From Priapulus caudatus (Eukaryota > Priapulida > Priapulimorpha > Priapulimorphida > Priapulidae): DNA of 31,737 nucleotides. Below the pieces are notes generated by a model. It saw only the letters and a list, made by a program, of their open reading frames with translations. It was not told where the DNA came from and searched no databases. Location: the NCBI RefSeq assembly GCF_000485595.1, contig NW_014577311.1, forward strand, positions 329,782 to 361,518. The letters run 5' to 3'. A program made the position numbers and the translations under genes. Of this stretch, positions 29,905 to 31,737 are shown piece after piece (the first letter of the stretch is position 1; every line of letters begins with the position of its first letter).

Positions 29905-29970
29905 TTTAACAGCGTCTATTAACGAAGTGAAGAGACATACAGCTAGGGTGACAGTCTAATCTGATACCCG
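29905..29970. repeat. Dispersed repeat R5, copy 2 (inverted)
   Basis: The reverse complement resembles 26180-26240 (gtctcttcacttcg and ctgat...ttagactg blocks). Confidence 0.38.
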
Positions 29971-30294
29971 CAAGAGTAACACACGCCCTGCTAACTACTA
30001 TAGCATGTAAACATGAAACTTGGTTTCTAAATCACATCGCTACGCACACACCCTTACAACGCGAGTCCAGCGAAGGCAAACTTTAAACTCCAATACGAAC
30101 AGGTACATAACCCTCATAGCGGAAGTCTCGAATACACGAAATGTTAACCACTCTCCCTCCCGCTCCCTTGTACCGTAGATTTATTCATAATGCTACATAA
30201 TCTCTGGTGATAAACCGAACAACCAAACGAAAACTAGCTATAGCTCTCGTTAAGTACAAAGCATACAGGCGTAATGATACGCGATGCATAACAA
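29971..30294. other. Unique sequence, nothing recognised
   Basis: AT-balanced complex sequence with only short frames. Confidence 0.5.
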
Positions 30295-30350
30295 GTGAGC
30301 ATGTCGGGTAAATCGGCAGCAGCAGCAGCAGCAGACGCCTGCGGCAGCAG

Positions 30351-30605
30351 GGCTGCAAAGAAACGCGACGATTTCCGAGAAGTTCCGCCGAAATATCGTC
30401 TGCATAGCAACATGATGGCAAGGAATCGGGTCAGAAAGCGCCACACGGCCGGTGGACGCCGCATGCGCGTGCCCGCCGCCGTCACGTATTGTTGCGAATT
30501 CGCCGTAAAATGTTAACAGGGTGGAGTAACACAGTCATTGAACTGCGCTTGTTCAACAAGTGCCTATATCGCACCTGTTGCCCGCCATATTATATATATA
30601 GCTCA
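30351..30605 (+). repeat. Dispersed repeat family R3, right copy
   Basis: Matches 15787-16075 in the same orientation. A 73-codon frame (30295-30516) beginning MSMSGKSAAAAAADACGSRA and rich in Lys/Arg runs through it. In the other copy the frame is broken by indels, so I do not call it a gene. A CAG/TAG field follows in both places. Confidence 0.7.
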
Positions 30606-30679
30606 CTATATATACGTGCTGGGCATACGTATACACGCGTACATGTACCTACGAGCACACAGGCCTAGGTATTTAACTA

Positions 30680-31480
30680 TTGAGCAGCAGCAGCAACAGC
30701 AGCAGCAAGCAGTAGTAGTAGCAGCAGCACAGCAGCAGCAGCAGCAGAGTAGTAGTGGTCAGTAATAGTAGAGTACGGCAGGCAGCAACAAAGCACAGCC
30801 AGCAACAGCAGAGCAGCAGCAGTAGTAGTAGTAGCAGCAGCAGCAAAGCAGCAGGCAGGAGTAGTAGTGTAGTAGTAGTAGTAGCACAGCAGCGGCACAG
30901 CAGGCAGTAGTAGTAGTAGTAGTTTATAGTAGTCAGTGTAGTATAGTATATAGTAGTAGTAGTATAGTAGTAGTAGTAGTAGTATTAGTAGTAGTAGTAG
31001 TAGTAGTTAGTAGTAGTAGTAGTAGTAGTATAGCAAGCAGCAGGCAGTAGTAGTAGTCGATCGTAGTAGTAGTCGTAGTAGTAGTATAGCAGCAGCCTGC
31101 CGGCAGCGCAGCAGCAGCAGGCAGAAGCAGCAGCAGTAAGCAGTAGCAGTAGCAGTAGCAGCAGCAGTAGCAGTAGCCGTACGCAGTAGCAAGTAAAGCA
31201 TAGCAGTAGCAGCAGTAGCAGCAGCGAGTAGCAGTAGCAGTACAGTAGCAGTAGTAGCAGCAGCAGCAGGCAGCAGTAGCAGCTAGCAGTAGCAGTAGCA
31301 GTAGGGCAGTAGCAGTAGCAGATAGCAGTACAGTAGCAGTAGCAGTAAGCAGTAACATTGTAGCAGTAAGCAGTCGCAGCAGCAGTAGCAGTACGTAGTA
31401 GTAGTTATAGTCCGTAGTAGTGAGTAAGTAGTAGTGTAGTAGTAGTAGTAGTAGTAGTAGCAGCAGTAGATACAGTAACA
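30680..31480. repeat. CAG/TAG triplet field
   Basis: About 800 bp of cag and tag triplets with scattered one-base slips. The 245-codon minus-strand frame (Leu/Ala/Tyr/Thr-rich) is a translation of CTG/CTA/TAC triplets and not a protein. Confidence 0.92.
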
Positions 31481-31529
31481 GGTACATAAGAGCAGGCGTA
31501 GCAGGAAATGTGAAGCGCAGTAGCAGTAG

Positions 31530-31687
31530 ACCAGGAGGCGGTTTGAACGCCTGCAGGAGGAGCTGGATCAGGCGCGGAGGAAATGGCGCGTGCATCAAGC
31601 GCGATGATTTGCGCGCGTCAACGAGGCGGCCGAGGGAGCCGCCGAGCAAGGTCGCGCCGAAATGCGCCACCGAGCAGCATGGGCCAG
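31530..31687 (+). pseudogene. Exon-like coding stretch with one in-frame TGA, unknown
   Basis: Immediately after the triplet field, ...cagtag|ACC opens a GC-rich frame reading RRRFERLQEELDQARRKWRV, HQAR, a TGA at 31605-31607, then FARVNEAAEGAAEQGRAEMR, HRAAWA, up to CAG|GTATAG, a possible donor. Composition and heptad-like Leu/Ala spacing suggest a coiled coil, and both sides of the TGA read equally protein-like in one frame. It could be a decayed exon, a transposon remnant or a real exon with a sequencing error. No family is recognised. Confidence 0.3.
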
Positions 31688-31737
31688 GTATAGTAAGTAA
31701 GGAAATAGTACAGTTTAGTCAGTTGTCAGTAAGTAGT

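Noticed and set aside
30933-31670. 245-codon minus frame at the right edge
   Set aside because: Mostly CTG/CTA/TAC triplet translation. Its first ~50 codons are antisense to the more protein-like plus-strand stretch at 31530-31687.

Overview
The window looks like metazoan (invertebrate) nuclear DNA. The reasons are an intron-split ETS-family transcription factor gene, GT-AG splice signals, very abundant microsatellites, a 20-bp satellite, a foldback MITE and a 25-N assembly gap. I cannot name the species. Most long open frames here are translations of (AC)n, (CT)n, (CAG)n, (TAG)n or satellite DNA and are not genes.

Layout. 1-2120: left flank with microsatellites and part of a dispersed repeat. 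2122-11625 (copy A) and 11626-23921 (copy B): one ~9.5-kb segment present twice head to tail. The shared order in both copies is CT array, GT array, AT-rich spacer, GA/CT arrays, CATC array, 410-bp MITE, CRE/CCAAT patch, GT minisatellite, ~1.55-kb satellite of 20-bp units, 41-bp minisatellite, and a TATA/AATAAA tail. Copy B also carries a 2.8-kb insertion (15787-18583) that ends in the N gap. 23941-24110: GT array. 24394-27579 (minus strand): the only gene I can identify, an SPDEF/Ets98B-like ETS factor. 27580-31737: right flank with microsatellites, second copies of three dispersed repeats, a large CAG/TAG triplet field and one exon-like coding stretch at the edge.

The ETS gene runs right to left. 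A PNT (pointed) exon at 27373-27579 joins in phase to an exon at 26432-26989 that carries a low-complexity linker and the first half of the ETS DNA-binding domain. The second half of the ETS domain and the stop codon lie at 24394-24546. The intron between the ETS halves holds a ~0.95-kb CTG-rich compound minisatellite. About ten residues of the ETS domain are missing exactly where the last exon meets a dispersed repeat also found in copies A and B. This is either a rearrangement or an assembly error. Exons upstream of the PNT exon, including the start codon, were not found.

The duplicated block has no recognisable protein gene. Many A/B differences are single-base insertions or deletions, and copy B is next to an assembly gap. 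A falsely retained haplotype or poorly polished long-read consensus is therefore a live alternative to a true tandem duplication. No obviously new gene system is visible. The most notable items are the broken ETS gene, the MITE with a perfect 8-bp target-site duplication, the satellite that is open in all three minus-strand frames, and a scatter of CTCF-like motifs around the ETS gene.
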